DNA of 37,042 nucleotides from a virus: positions 1-37,042 of the IMG/VR virus record IMGVR_UViG_3300028920_000159, one strand, 5' to 3'. Of this stretch, positions 1-8,215 are shown in pieces (position 1 is the stretch's first letter; every line of letters starts with the position of its first letter). Below the pieces are notes generated by a model. It did not search any database. It saw nothing but the letters and a program-made list of their open reading frames with translations, and was not told where the DNA came from. The position numbers and the translations under genes are program-made.

Positions 1-3
1 CTC

Positions 4-19
4 AAATTTTCGAAAATTT
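4..19. repeat. 16-bp perfect palindrome upstream of terminase
   Basis: The sequence aaattttcgaaaattt is its own exact reverse complement. It is very AT-rich in an otherwise GC-rich genome and lies about 200 bases before the small terminase gene, at the window edge where HNH and terminase genes would meet if the ends join. Inference: a protein binding site, either a terminase or cos-associated site or an operator for the promoter that follows. The sequence alone does not decide between them. Confidence 0.5.
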
Positions 20-60
20 CGCCGAATTACGCGATTTCGGTAAATAGTACCGGCTAGTTG

Positions 61-89
61 TTGGCCGATCGCCCGCAATGTTGTATAAT
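61..89 (+). promoter_or_regulatory. sigma70-like promoter for the terminase/head operon
   Basis: A TTGGCC -35 box (61-66) is separated by exactly 17 bases from a perfect TATAAT -10 box (84-89). Transcription would start near position 96, leaving a leader of about 110 bases before the small terminase gene. The spacing and the perfect -10 make this one of the two clearest promoters in the window. It probably drives the structural gene block, which runs without an obvious strong terminator. Confidence 0.65.
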
Positions 90-144
90 AGTCCTGTGTG
101 ACCTCGGTTCCTTCGCGGGCGCCGGGTGCTTCACCTCCTGACAG

Positions 145-180
145 CCGGGGCTCGTAGGGGTCCCGCCTTACTTGCCCCGG
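145..180 (+). other. leader hairpin before small terminase
   Basis: ccggggc (145-151) and gccccgg (174-180) are exact inverted repeats enclosing a 22-base loop. The element lies in the predicted 5' leader of the terminase message, 25 bases before the start codon. No T-run follows, so it is not a standard intrinsic terminator. It could be a leader structure or part of the packaging-site region. Confidence 0.4.
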
Positions 181-205
181 TTTCTCAGGGGCGGAGGACC
201 AGGAC

Positions 206-709
206 ATGGCAGGCCGGCCGGCAACACCCGTGAAGCTACAGCTCCTCGAAGGCAATCCGAACCGACGATCGAAGAAGCAGATCGCCGACCGCCAGGCCAG
301 TGAGATCGTCCTCGGCAACAAAACGCTTCGCCCCTCCGCCGCGCTCAAAGCCAACAAGCCCGCCCTCGCAGAGTTCAAACGCATAGTCAAAGTCTACAAC
401 GACAGCGACGCCGAGTTCCTGACAGACGCCGACGTCAAGCTGCTCGAGCGCCGGTGCTTCACTCACGCCGACTATGTGAGCGTTCGGGCCTGGCGCGAGA
501 AGGTCATGCGTAAACGCTCTATGGATTTCGAGGAGAAGCTCTCAGCAACTCGCAGCATAGACCTCGCGCTGAGTCGCCTCAACGACCAGCTGCAGAAGAT
601 GGATCGCGAGCTGCTGCTCACTCCGCTGTCGCGTATCAGCGGGATCAACCGTTCGAAGAGCAAGGGCAAGGAGGACCCGGACATGGCTGATATGTTCGGC
701 GACGGATGA
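206..709 (+). CDS. terS: terminase small subunit (P27-like)
   Basis: 167 residues. The N-terminus, MAGRPATPVKLQLLEGNPNR, is the characteristic opening of P27-family small terminases. The rest is helical and charged, and the C-terminal tail is basic then acidic. Small terminase recognises phage DNA and presents it to the large subunit at the procapsid portal. A ggaggaccaggac ribosome site precedes the ATG. The stop codon overlaps the start of the large terminase gene as ATGA, a typical translational coupling. The position between a putative packaging-site region and the large terminase gene supports the call. Confidence 0.9.
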   Translation: MAGRPATPVKLQLLEGNPNRRSKKQIADRQASEIVLGNKTLRPSAALKANKPALAEFKRIVKVYNDSDAEFLTDADVKLLERRCFTHADYVSVRAWREKVMRKRSMDFEEKLSATRSIDLALSRLNDQLQKMDRELLLTPLSRISGINRSKSKGKEDPDMADMFGDG

Positions 710-2475
710 AGAAGTCGCGAGTTCACCCGACCACCAGGTACGCCCGGGACGTTGTCGCCGGGAAGTTCACCTCGTGCAAGTGGGAGAAGCTCGCGTGCCA
801 GCGTCACCTCCGGGATCTGAGACGGTCGAAAAGCGACAAGTGGTTCCCGTACACGTTCGACGAGTCCCGTGCTGATCGGATATTCAAGTGGTTTGCCATC
901 TGCCGGCACGTCCGCGGACCTCTCGCTGGCAAGCCGATCGAGCTGGCACCCTGGCAACAGTTCGTACTCGGGTGCGTGTTCGGTTGGGTTCACAAGCAGC
1001 ACGGTGGGCGCCGGTTCAAGACGGCGTATATCCGTGTCGCTCGAGGTAACACAAAATCGACAATGATGTCAGCGATCGCCAATTACGGAATGTGTTCCGA
1101 CGCACGATACTCGCCTGCCGATTATGGCGACACTGAGACGTATGTCTTCGAGCGAGCCCCCGAAGTGGTTTGCGCCGCGGTCGACCGAGAGCAGGCGAGT
1201 ATCGTGTGGGGAGACGCGCGCGAAATGGGTCTCGCGTCTCCAGAGATCGTGAAGCGTCTCGACATTCGCAAGACGACCGTCAAGCACCGGACGCGGGGCG
1301 GGAAGCTGGTCAAGCTCTCCAGGGACACGAAGAACAAGGACGGCGGGGCGCCGTGCATAATCATCATTGATGAGTACCACGCACACCCGACGTCGATCGT
1401 CAAAGACACGACGAGCTCGGGCAAGGGCAAGCGCGCGCAGTGCCTCGAGTTCATTGTCACCACGGCCGGCGAGGACGCCGAGAACAAGCCGTGCAAGATC
1501 GAGGACGACATTGTCAAGAAGATCCTCGCCGGCGATATCGAGAACGAATCATACTTCGGCATCATATTCGAGCTCGACCAGGCAGACGATCCGCACGACT
1601 CGAAGGTGTGGGAAAAAGCGAACCCTCTATTCAGGTCGAAGGGTGAGTACTCGAGAATACTCCGGGAAACGGTGAAGGAGGAACACGATCTCGCGTTCAA
1701 CTCCGGAGACAACAGCAAGAAACGCCAGTGGCTGATCAAGCGGGCCAACCTCTGGCAGGTCGACAGCGAGGACCGGTATATGTCCGGACATATGGGCAAG
1801 TGGAAGAGCCTGCTCGCGCCACGTCGCGAGTTCGCCAAGCTGATCAAAGGCCGCGAGGCGTACGTCGGTGTCGACCTCTCGAAGTCGATCGACCTCACCG
1901 CCGACGCGTTCGTGTTTCCGCTTGACGACGGCCGATTCGCTGTTACCGCCCATGGTTTTATGCCCGAGGAAACCGCCACAAAGCACGTACACACTGACCG
2001 GGTGCCATATCCGGATTGGGCGAGCGAGGGCTGGTGCACCTTGACGCCCGGCAACGTCACAGACGACCGGTTCATAAAGCAGCACATACACGACATGGAG
2101 CTCGAGCACGAGGTGTCGATTAATGAGTTTTGTTACGACCCCTGGGGCGCTCGCCAGTTCGCGAACGTCATGCAGGACGACGGGTACACTTGCGTCGAGG
2201 TCAGGCAGGGCGTGATCACATTGTCGGAGCCGACAAAGAAGTTCCGCGAGCTCGTGCTGCAGGACCGTATCGTTCACGACGGAAGCCCCGTTTTGACGTG
2301 GTGCGTATCGAACGCGAGAGAGGTTTCCGACAACAACGGCAATATCAAGCTCAGCAAGAAGCACAAGGACGACAGCCAGCGTATCGACCTGATCGCCGCG
2401 GTGATCATGGCGTTCTCGCGTGCCATGCTGGCCGAGGTATCAGTCTACGAAGAGAGAGGGATGCGGTTCCTATGA
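706..2475 (+). CDS. terL: terminase large subunit (HK97-like)
   Basis: 589 residues, full length for the HK97/YmfN-type family. It is the ATP-driven packaging motor and the nuclease that cuts concatemers. The ATPase domain occupies roughly residues 60-350. A deviant Walker A (ARGNTKST, near residue 112) follows the PWQ segment (ELAPWQQFVLGC), and Walker B is the IIIIDEYHAH segment near residue 217. The C-terminal RNase H-like nuclease domain begins with YVGVDLSKSIDLTA near residue 386; later acidic residues lie in EFCYDPWGA and in the RIDLIAAVIMAF end. It is coupled to terS and, through another ATGA overlap, to the portal gene. Confidence 0.95.
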   Translation: MKKSRVHPTTRYARDVVAGKFTSCKWEKLACQRHLRDLRRSKSDKWFPYTFDESRADRIFKWFAICRHVRGPLAGKPIELAPWQQFVLGCVFGWVHKQHGGRRFKTAYIRVARGNTKSTMMSAIANYGMCSDARYSPADYGDTETYVFERAPEVVCAAVDREQASIVWGDAREMGLASPEIVKRLDIRKTTVKHRTRGGKLVKLSRDTKNKDGGAPCIIIIDEYHAHPTSIVKDTTSSGKGKRAQCLEFIVTTAGEDAENKPCKIEDDIVKKILAGDIENESYFGIIFELDQADDPHDSKVWEKANPLFRSKGEYSRILRETVKEEHDLAFNSGDNSKKRQWLIKRANLWQVDSEDRYMSGHMGKWKSLLAPRREFAKLIKGREAYVGVDLSKSIDLTADAFVFPLDDGRFAVTAHGFMPEETATKHVHTDRVPYPDWASEGWCTLTPGNVTDDRFIKQHIHDMELEHEVSINEFCYDPWGARQFANVMQDDGYTCVEVRQGVITLSEPTKKFRELVLQDRIVHDGSPVLTWCVSNAREVSDNNGNIKLSKKHKDDSQRIDLIAAVIMAFSRAMLAEVSVYEERGMRFL

Positions 2476-3740
2476 ACGTATTTAAGAGAGTCGCCACCGC
2501 GCTGAATTCGACGGCCTGGGATCAGATGATCCGAGACTGGCAGGCAGGGAAAGAGAGCGACGGGTCAGAGGGCATACCCGTCACGCAGGACACGGCAATG
2601 AAGTACTCGGCGGTGTTCGGCTGCTGCCGGGTCCTGGCCGAAACGTTCTGCAGCGTGGTCGTCAAGGAGTACAAGCGAACCGACCGCAGCGGCGATCGGC
2701 AGCGGACGTACGACACAAGCGCGTACGACATTCTCCACAACGTGCCAAACGACGAAATGAATCCGTTCAGTTTTTCCGAGCTCGGAATGTATCAGCTGAA
2801 CCTCGGCGGGAACTTCATGTCTCGCAAGATCCGCAACAACGCCGGGGGTATTCATTCCCTGATCCCGCTCAACCATGAGTGCGTCGAGATCAAGCGCAAC
2901 GAGAACACCAAGCGCGTCGAGTACGTGTTCAAGCCCAACAACGAGAAAGAAGAGACATACACACGAGACCAGGTGTTCCACGTTCCGGGGCCGTCGCTGA
3001 ACGGAATCACCGGCATGAATCCAATCTCGTACGCCCGGGCAGCAATCAAGCTCGGCAAGACATACGAGATGTTCCTGCAGCAGTACTATGAGAACGGCGC
3101 GCTCCCGTCGGGCATGTTTGAACACCCCGGCACCCTGAAGGATATCGCGTACGACCGCCTGAAGGCAGACCTCGAGAAGGGGTACAAGTCGTTCCTCAAC
3201 AAGGGAAAACCGCTTGTGCTCGAGGACGGGCTGAAGTACTCGCCGTTCTCGCTGGACCTGCTCGACGCACAGCTCCTCGAGAGCAAGAAGTTCCAGATCG
3301 AGGATATCTGCAGGATCTACCGGGTACCGCTTCACATGGTCCAGAACCTGGACAAGGCGACGAACAACAACATCGAACACCAGTCTCTCGAGTTCGCCAT
3401 GTACACAATGCTGCCATGGTTCAAGCGTTGGGAGTCGTGCGTGAACGCTCAGCTCCTCAGCAAGGCGGAACGCCAGGCCGGGTACTATCTCGAGTACGAC
3501 ATGGCCAGCCTGTTGCGCGGCGACTCGAAGAGCATGGCCGAGGCGTTCGCCCGCGGTCGCCAGTGGGGCTGGCTATCAGTGAATGACATTCGTCGGCTGC
3601 TGAACATGAACAGTATACCGAACGGTGATATCTACCTGCAGCCGGTCAACATGGTCGAGGCCGGCGCGTCGGGCCTGGCTCCGGTCGACCAGAAGCTCGT
3701 CGACGAGATCCGGGCTCTCATTGAAACGCGGAAGGAGTGA
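2472..3740 (+). CDS. portal protein (HK97 family)
   Basis: 422 residues from the ATG that overlaps the large terminase stop. A longer open frame reaches upstream, but it lies inside terL and is spurious. Family signs are the early KYSAVFGCCRVLAETFCSVV segment, the YDILHNVPNDEMNPFSFSEL segment, the GGNFMSRKIRN strand and the long RIYRVPLHMVQNLDKATNNN stem motif, all typical of HK97-type portals. The dodecameric portal forms the DNA channel at one capsid vertex. It docks the terminase during packaging and the connector proteins afterwards. Order terL, portal, protease, capsid is canonical. Confidence 0.93.
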   Translation: MNVFKRVATALNSTAWDQMIRDWQAGKESDGSEGIPVTQDTAMKYSAVFGCCRVLAETFCSVVVKEYKRTDRSGDRQRTYDTSAYDILHNVPNDEMNPFSFSELGMYQLNLGGNFMSRKIRNNAGGIHSLIPLNHECVEIKRNENTKRVEYVFKPNNEKEETYTRDQVFHVPGPSLNGITGMNPISYARAAIKLGKTYEMFLQQYYENGALPSGMFEHPGTLKDIAYDRLKADLEKGYKSFLNKGKPLVLEDGLKYSPFSLDLLDAQLLESKKFQIEDICRIYRVPLHMVQNLDKATNNNIEHQSLEFAMYTMLPWFKRWESCVNAQLLSKAERQAGYYLEYDMASLLRGDSKSMAEAFARGRQWGWLSVNDIRRLLNMNSIPNGDIYLQPVNMVEAGASGLAPVDQKLVDEIRALIETRKE

Positions 3741-3743
3741 TAT

Positions 3744-4553
3744 ATGGCTAAGTGGTGGCATATCAAGAACCAGGGGAACAAAACCGCCGAGGTGCGAATC
3801 TATGGCGTGATTGCGAATGAGAAGTATTACGAATCGGACGTCACACCGACCGACTTTCAGAACGAGCTCGACGCCCTGGGCGATATCGAACTCCTCAACG
3901 TGTACATCAACTCGCCCGGTGGCAGCGTGTTCGCCGGCTTCGCGATCTACAACATTCTGAAGCGGCACAAGGCGGCCGTCGCGTGCCACGTGGACGGTAT
4001 GGCCGCGAGCATTGCCTCGGTGATTCTGCAGGCCGGCGACGAGCGCGTGATGGCGATTAACGGCATGGTGATGATACACCAGCCGATGATACTGGCCATG
4101 GGGAACGCCACAGAGCTGCGCAAGTGGGCGGACGACCTCGACAAGATCACCGAGCCGATTATCGCGTCGTACACCGACCGGTCAACCCTCGAGCACGACA
4201 AGATTCTCGACATGATGACCGCCGAAACGTGGATGACTGCCGAGGAAGCAGTCGAGCTCGGTTTCGCCGACAAGGTCAACAGCAACAGCAAGGCGGATGC
4301 GTCGGCCGAGGACAAGAACGTCACGATTAACGGCATTACGTTCGATCTGAGCAACTTCCGAAACTTCGACGCCTCAAGGCTCGTAACAGCCAACAACCGA
4401 AACCCCGAACCGAACCCGGTACCGGCGCCGGCAGGAACAAGGCCGATCGCTCGAGTCGTAGACCCGGCAAACACACAGGAGCCCGGGCAGCGAGTCGACT
4501 ATAAGCAGTACGAGGACGCGCTCGCCAAGACTGACGCGATCCTGAAATCATAG
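3744..4553 (+). CDS. ClpP-like prohead maturation protease
   Basis: 269 residues. The ClpP/SppA-like fold is visible from VYINSPGGSVFAGFAIYN (about residues 53-70), the nucleophile segment DGMAASIAS with Ser89, and the MIHQP segment with His112. The protease domain ends near residue 195. The remaining 75 residues are a low-complexity, Pro-rich tail of the kind that links to scaffold function or is shed. The enzyme should process the capsid delta domain during head maturation. A ggaaggag ribosome site precedes the ATG, 3 bases after the portal stop. The downstream capsid gene encodes a plausible N-terminal delta domain as substrate. Confidence 0.92.
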   Translation: MAKWWHIKNQGNKTAEVRIYGVIANEKYYESDVTPTDFQNELDALGDIELLNVYINSPGGSVFAGFAIYNILKRHKAAVACHVDGMAASIASVILQAGDERVMAINGMVMIHQPMILAMGNATELRKWADDLDKITEPIIASYTDRSTLEHDKILDMMTAETWMTAEEAVELGFADKVNSNSKADASAEDKNVTINGITFDLSNFRNFDASRLVTANNRNPEPNPVPAPAGTRPIARVVDPANTQEPGQRVDYKQYEDALAKTDAILKS

Positions 4554-4587
4554 TAACCGACACCCTCAACTCAAACGAGGAGGAGCC

Positions 4588-5868
4588 ATGCACTGGCTTG
4601 AAATGATCAAGAACGCCAAGGCGAAGCAGGAGGATATCCTGGCCAAGGCAAAGGAAGAGAATCGTCTGTTCACGGACGAGGAGCAGGCCGAGTTCGATGC
4701 GCAGCAGACGGAGATCGACAAGGCCACCGCCATGATCGAGGCGGAGAAGAAGATCCAGGCGACGAACGGGCTGCTCGGTGCGCCGGCAGAGCCGGAGCCG
4801 ATCTCCCGGGTCGACGTCAAGCCGACCGACGCGCCCAAGTGGGAAAACGGGATGGGCCAGTTCCTGCAGGCCGTGGCCGTTGCCACCGCTGGCGGGAACC
4901 GTGACGAGCGCCTGGTGTACAACGCTGCACTCGGCGGTAACGAGAAGATGGGCACCGACGGCGGTTTCCTGGTCGAGCCCGAACACGCCAACGGGCTGAT
5001 CAAGCGTGCGTATGAGCTCGCGCAGGTGGCAAGCCGCTGCGCTCGCAACACGATCAGCAGCAACCGCATGACGCAGAATTACGTCAAGGAGACCAGCCGG
5101 GCGACCGGTTCGCGCCTTGGCGGTGTCCGCGGGTACTGGATCGACGAGGCTGCGACCATCACCGCGTCTGCCCCGACGTTCGGTCAAATCGAGTGGAAGC
5201 TCAAAAAGCTGGCGGGGCTGTACTACGCCACCGAGGAGCTGCTGCAGGACGCAGTCGGGCTCGCGTCGTTCGCGACCGAAGCCTTCGGCGAAGAGTTCGC
5301 CTGGCTGCTTGACGACGCCGTGATGAACGGCGCCGGAGCATCTGACCCGCAGGGGATCAACAACGCCACGTGCATCGTCGAGGTGTCGAAGGAAGCCGCT
5401 CAGCTTGCCGACACGATCGTGTACGAGAACATTGTGGCCATGTGGGCGCGTCTGTGGGCACGTAGCCGCGGCAATGCTGTCTGGTTCATCAACCAGAACT
5501 GCGAGCCGCAGCTGCAGACCATGGCCATGGTTGTCGGTGCTGGCGGCGTGCCGGTGTACATGCCTGCGGGCGGTGTGGCGGCGACGCCGTACTCGACCCT
5601 TATGGGCCGGCCGATCATTCCGATCGAGCAGTGCAAGACCGTCGGCGACGCCGGCGACATTGTCCTCGCGGACATGAGCCAGTACCAGCTCGTCGAGAAG
5701 CCCGGAATCAAGGCCGATGAGTCGATTCACGTGCAGTTCCTGACGGATCAGCGCGCGTTCCGGTTCATCTATCGCGTCGACGGCCAGCCGAAATGGCAGT
5801 CGGCTCTTACCCCGGCGAATGGCACGGACACGCTCAGCCCGTTTGTGCGCCTCGAGGAGCGTGCGTAG
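4588..5868 (+). CDS. major capsid protein (HK97 gp5 fold)
   Basis: 426 residues. Residues 1 to about 60 form a charged coiled-coil delta domain that would act as internal scaffold and be cleaved by the upstream protease. The mature shell domain begins before the TDGGFLVEPEHANGLIKRAY segment (about residues 123-142), the hallmark of HK97-type capsids. DDAVMNGAGASDPQGI and the later AVWFINQNCEPQLQTM and GRPIIPIEQC segments are also family features. A strong gaggaggagcc ribosome site precedes the ATG, consistent with very high expression. A GC-rich hairpin lies in the gap after the stop. Confidence 0.95.
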   Translation: MHWLEMIKNAKAKQEDILAKAKEENRLFTDEEQAEFDAQQTEIDKATAMIEAEKKIQATNGLLGAPAEPEPISRVDVKPTDAPKWENGMGQFLQAVAVATAGGNRDERLVYNAALGGNEKMGTDGGFLVEPEHANGLIKRAYELAQVASRCARNTISSNRMTQNYVKETSRATGSRLGGVRGYWIDEAATITASAPTFGQIEWKLKKLAGLYYATEELLQDAVGLASFATEAFGEEFAWLLDDAVMNGAGASDPQGINNATCIVEVSKEAAQLADTIVYENIVAMWARLWARSRGNAVWFINQNCEPQLQTMAMVVGAGGVPVYMPAGGVAATPYSTLMGRPIIPIEQCKTVGDAGDIVLADMSQYQLVEKPGIKADESIHVQFLTDQRAFRFIYRVDGQPKWQSALTPANGTDTLSPFVRLEERA

Positions 5869-5909
5869 TCGGCAGGCCGTAAGGGCTTGACCGTGCGAAG
5901 GTAGTAACG

Positions 5910-5935
5910 GGGAGGGGTCCGGGTGGGCCTCTCCC
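5910..5935 (+). other. GC-rich hairpin after capsid gene
   Basis: gggagggg (5910-5917) pairs with cctctccc (5928-5935) over 8 base pairs with one G-U wobble and a 10-base loop. No T-run follows, so it is not a classic intrinsic terminator. It is the first of three hairpins in successive intergenic gaps after the capsid gene and lies about 25 bases before the next start codon. Confidence 0.6.
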
Positions 5936-5961
5936 GAAACCACAGAAGAAGAGAGGACGAA

Positions 5962-6420
5962 ATGAACGGATACACTCACCTCGTCAAGGGGATCGACCCT
6001 GTCGCGGACGCCTTCAGCGGCACCGTGTACACCGATGTGTACAACCTGAAGAACCACCACCGGATCGAGTTCTACATCTACAAGGGTGTAGGCGCGACCG
6101 GGACCAGCACGATCACGGTCGAGGCGTGCGACGACACGACCCCGAGCACCACAGACGCCATCCCGTTTCACTACCAGGAGATCGCCTCCGGTGACACGCA
6201 TGGCGACATGACCGCCGCCACCGCGGCCGGATTCACCACGACTGCCGGGTCTTCGGGCCTGATCAAGGTCGTGGTCGAGTCTCAGGCCCTCACGAACGGG
6301 TACGGATACGTTCGTCTGGCAGCCGTCGAGGTCGTGAACAGCCCGGTTGTCGGGTGCATTATGGCAGCCCTGATCGAACCTCGTTTCGACCAGGATGTCC
6401 AGGATACCACGCTGACATAA
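5962..6420 (+). CDS. small structural protein, unrecognised
   Basis: 152 residues from ATG 5962, chosen because a gagaggacga ribosome site directly precedes it. A GTG at 5923 would start inside the hairpin. The protein is predicted beta-rich, with alternating hydrophobic segments (RIEFYIYKGV, STITVEACDD, GYVRLAAVEVV) and no membrane segment. It stands alone between two hairpins directly after the capsid gene. That position suits a head decoration or accessory structural protein, but no family was recognised. Confidence 0.75.
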   Translation: MNGYTHLVKGIDPVADAFSGTVYTDVYNLKNHHRIEFYIYKGVGATGTSTITVEACDDTTPSTTDAIPFHYQEIASGDTHGDMTAATAAGFTTTAGSSGLIKVVVESQALTNGYGYVRLAAVEVVNSPVVGCIMAALIEPRFDQDVQDTTLT

Positions 6421-6434
6421 CAGCAAACCGAAGC

Positions 6435-6457
6435 GGCGGGGGCCTCGAGCCCCCGCC
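6435..6457 (+). other. strong 9-bp hairpin in intergenic gap
   Basis: ggcgggggc (6435-6443) and gcccccgcc (6449-6457) are perfect inverted repeats with loop ctcga. It is very stable but lacks a T-tail. It sits between two small structural genes, 14 bases after one stop and just before the ribosome site of the next. Likely roles are mRNA 3'-end protection or partial transcription attenuation, by inference. Confidence 0.65.
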
Positions 6458-6478
6458 ACCTCAAGCAAGGAGAAACCA

Positions 6479-6949
6479 ATGGGAGTACTCAACGAGGGCA
6501 GGACCTACCGCCAGGCGATTCTCGGCCAGCGCGTTGACAGGGCAACCGACACCCTGCCGGCGACGACTGACGAGGCGCTTTTCAGCATCACGGGCGGGCG
6601 TGTCATGATCACGTCGATCATCGGTGAGGTTACAACCGTAATCCAGACGCAGGCCAACGACACGAAGCTGAAGTTCAACCCGACCGCCACCGGTGCCGAC
6701 ACGGATCTGTGTGCGGCGCTCGATATCACCGCAGACGCTGTCGGCACGCTGTACAGCATCACGGGCGATTTCTCGGACGCCATGAAGGACGGGCTCTTGT
6801 GCCTGGAAACCGACGCCGTGCTCGAGAGGGGTATCATACTCTCTGAGGGCGACATCGAGCTCGACTGCGCCGCCACGAACACCGGGTCGGTTGCGTGGTC
6901 GCTGACGTATGTTCCCATCGACGACGGGGCTGCTGTCGCCGCTGCGTAG
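6479..6949 (+). CDS. small structural protein, unrecognised
   Basis: 156 residues preceded by a caaggagaaacca ribosome site. It appears beta-rich: repeated short strands (GRVMITSIIGEVTTVI, DIELDCAATNTGSVAW), a hydrophobic Ala-rich C-terminus (DDGAAVAAA), no Cys cluster and no membrane helix. Strand-rich proteins ending in a SVAWSLTYVPID-like segment are common in capsid-proximal clusters and are often decoration or virion-associated proteins. I cannot name a family. Hairpins flank it on both sides. Confidence 0.75.
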   Translation: MGVLNEGRTYRQAILGQRVDRATDTLPATTDEALFSITGGRVMITSIIGEVTTVIQTQANDTKLKFNPTATGADTDLCAALDITADAVGTLYSITGDFSDAMKDGLLCLETDAVLERGIILSEGDIELDCAATNTGSVAWSLTYVPIDDGAAVAAA

Positions 6950-6979
6950 TCGCTGAAAGTGGGGAGAATCAAAGAGCAA

Positions 6980-7007
6980 CCCGCGGGGTCAGAAATGACC
7001 TCGCGGG
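6980..7007 (+). other. 12-bp hairpin with GAAA tetraloop
   Basis: 6980-6991 pairs with 6996-7007 over 12 base pairs (one G-U) closed by a GAAA loop, a GNRA-type tetraloop. The sequence after it is atttcgac, so there is no real T-run. A ribosome site (caggagag) begins only a few bases downstream. This is the third hairpin in the series after the capsid gene. Confidence 0.65.
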
Positions 7008-7026
7008 ATTTCGACAGGAGAGGCAC

Positions 7027-7266
7027 ATGTCAGAGGGGAAGCGCAGAGTCAAGCTGAAGCACGTTGTCAACGTCAAACCCGACGCCGATGGCTACTTCGA
7101 CAACTATATCGCCGACCAGCTCGTCGCGGCTGGCCTGGCTGATGAAATCGAGGCCGCGGAGAAGCCGGCGCCGACTCCGCCACCGCCAGAAGAGAAACCA
7201 GCGCCGTCACCCGAGCCGAAGGCCAAGCCGAAGAACAAGGGCAAGGGGAAGGGAAAACGGAAATGA
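7027..7266 (+). CDS. small Pro/Lys-rich tail protein, unrecognised
   Basis: 79 residues from ATG 7027, which has an acaggagaggcac ribosome site. A longer frame upstream overlaps the previous gene and the hairpin. The first 50 residues look folded (KLKHVVNVKPDADGYFDNYIADQLVAAGLADEI), resembling the short head-proximal proteins that precede connector genes in many phages. The rest is a disordered Pro/Glu then Lys/Gly tail ending KGKGKGKRK, possibly DNA- or phosphate-contacting. The stop overlaps the next start (ATGA). Confidence 0.65.
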   Translation: MSEGKRRVKLKHVVNVKPDADGYFDNYIADQLVAAGLADEIEAAEKPAPTPPPPEEKPAPSPEPKAKPKNKGKGKGKRK

Positions 7267-7865
7267 GCAGCCGTATACGCGTAGTCACAGGCCCGACGGT
7301 CGAGCCCGTAACGGTCGACGAGGTGAAAACCCTCACGCACGTGAGCCACTCGGTCGAGGACGATCTGATCCTTCGGTGGATCAAGACAGCCCGGCAGCTT
7401 GCCGAGGGGTACCAGTGGCGGGCGTATATCACTCAGACGCTCGAGCTGTCGTTCGACGGGTTCCCAAGCATGCCGATCGAGATCCCGCGCTCGCCCCTGC
7501 AGTCGGTGACGAGTATCAAGTATACGGACTACCTCGGCACCGAGACCACGCTGTACGAGGCAGGCAATACCGATATGTTCCTGGTCGACACTGAGGGCGA
7601 GCCCGGGCGGATCGACCTGGCGTACAATCAGGTGTGGCCGAGCGTGACCCTGCGCACACTCAGCCCGGTGCAGATAGTGTTCGTGGCCGGCTATGGTGAC
7701 AGCGCCGACGACGTCCCGGACCAGGTGAAAGACGCCATTTTGATGTACTGCGGGTGGCGATACGAGAACCGCGCAGTTGAAACCGGGTGGGGCATGCGCG
7801 GGCGAGTCGTCCCGGCAGCGTTCTTTGAAATACTGAGGGACAACCGCGCGAGGAGTCAGCTGTGA
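7263..7865 (+). CDS. head-tail connector (gp6-like / phiE125 gp8 type)
   Basis: 200 residues. The N-terminus shows the family pattern of an early EPVTVDEVKTLTHVSHSVEDD segment followed by ILRWIKTARQLAEGYQWRAY helices. Then come the beta segment PRSPLQSVTSIKYTD and the late GYGDSADDVPDQVKDAILMYCGWRYENR helix, which is the classic C-terminal signature. The protein forms the first ring below the portal, closing the packaged head. It is coupled by short overlaps to the genes on both sides, in the usual connector, closure, gp10-like order. Confidence 0.88.
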   Translation: MSSRIRVVTGPTVEPVTVDEVKTLTHVSHSVEDDLILRWIKTARQLAEGYQWRAYITQTLELSFDGFPSMPIEIPRSPLQSVTSIKYTDYLGTETTLYEAGNTDMFLVDTEGEPGRIDLAYNQVWPSVTLRTLSPVQIVFVAGYGDSADDVPDQVKDAILMYCGWRYENRAVETGWGMRGRVVPAAFFEILRDNRARSQL

Positions 7866-8215
7866 ACCTGGACAGACGCCCAAGGAAAAGCCCTGCAACC
7901 AACCGCAGACACCTCGTATGGATAGAGCGGCGTACGCTCACCCGTGACGGTGAGGGCGGGTATACGGAAGCCTGGGCGCGCGTGGGCGGCTCTCAGATAT
8001 GGGCCAGCGTTTCACCTATCAAAGCCGTGCAGCGCCTGGATTATCAGAGCGTCGAGGTGGACGCCACGCACCTGCTGACGTTCGGCGGATACGACGACGT
8101 CGAGGAGAACGATCGCGTCTCGTTCGGGACCAGGACCTTCGAAATACTGACCATAGAGAACATTCAGGAGCGCGACTTTCTCAAGGTGTGCACGTGTAAG
8201 GAGATGCGGCCGTGA
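7862..8215 (+). CDS. head closure / head-tail adaptor protein
   Basis: 117 residues beginning at GTG 7862, overlapping the connector stop by 4 bases. It has the small beta-barrel pattern of SPP1 gp16/HK97-type closure proteins: VWIERRTLTRDGEGGYTEAWARV, then QIWASVSPIKA, then the EVDATHLLTFGGYDDVEENDRVSFGTRTFEILTIENIQERDFLKVCTCKE barrel. The D..V...DR(V/I).... R.(F/Y)EI... pattern followed by a short C-terminal strand is typical. It seals the connector after packaging and provides the surface for tail joining. Confidence 0.87.
   Translation: MNLDRRPRKSPATNRRHLVWIERRTLTRDGEGGYTEAWARVGGSQIWASVSPIKAVQRLDYQSVEVDATHLLTFGGYDDVEENDRVSFGTRTFEILTIENIQERDFLKVCTCKEMRP

Noticed and set aside
2130-2471. 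Longer portal protein starting inside terL
   Set aside because: The upstream part is an out-of-frame reading of terL. The ATG at 2472 overlaps the terL stop and begins a normal HK97-type portal.
4336-6492. 718-codon open frame on the minus strand opposite the capsid gene
   Set aside because: Long antisense frames are expected in GC-rich genes with strong third-base bias. The product is Arg/Leu/Val-rich without domains, and the plus-strand genes are clear.
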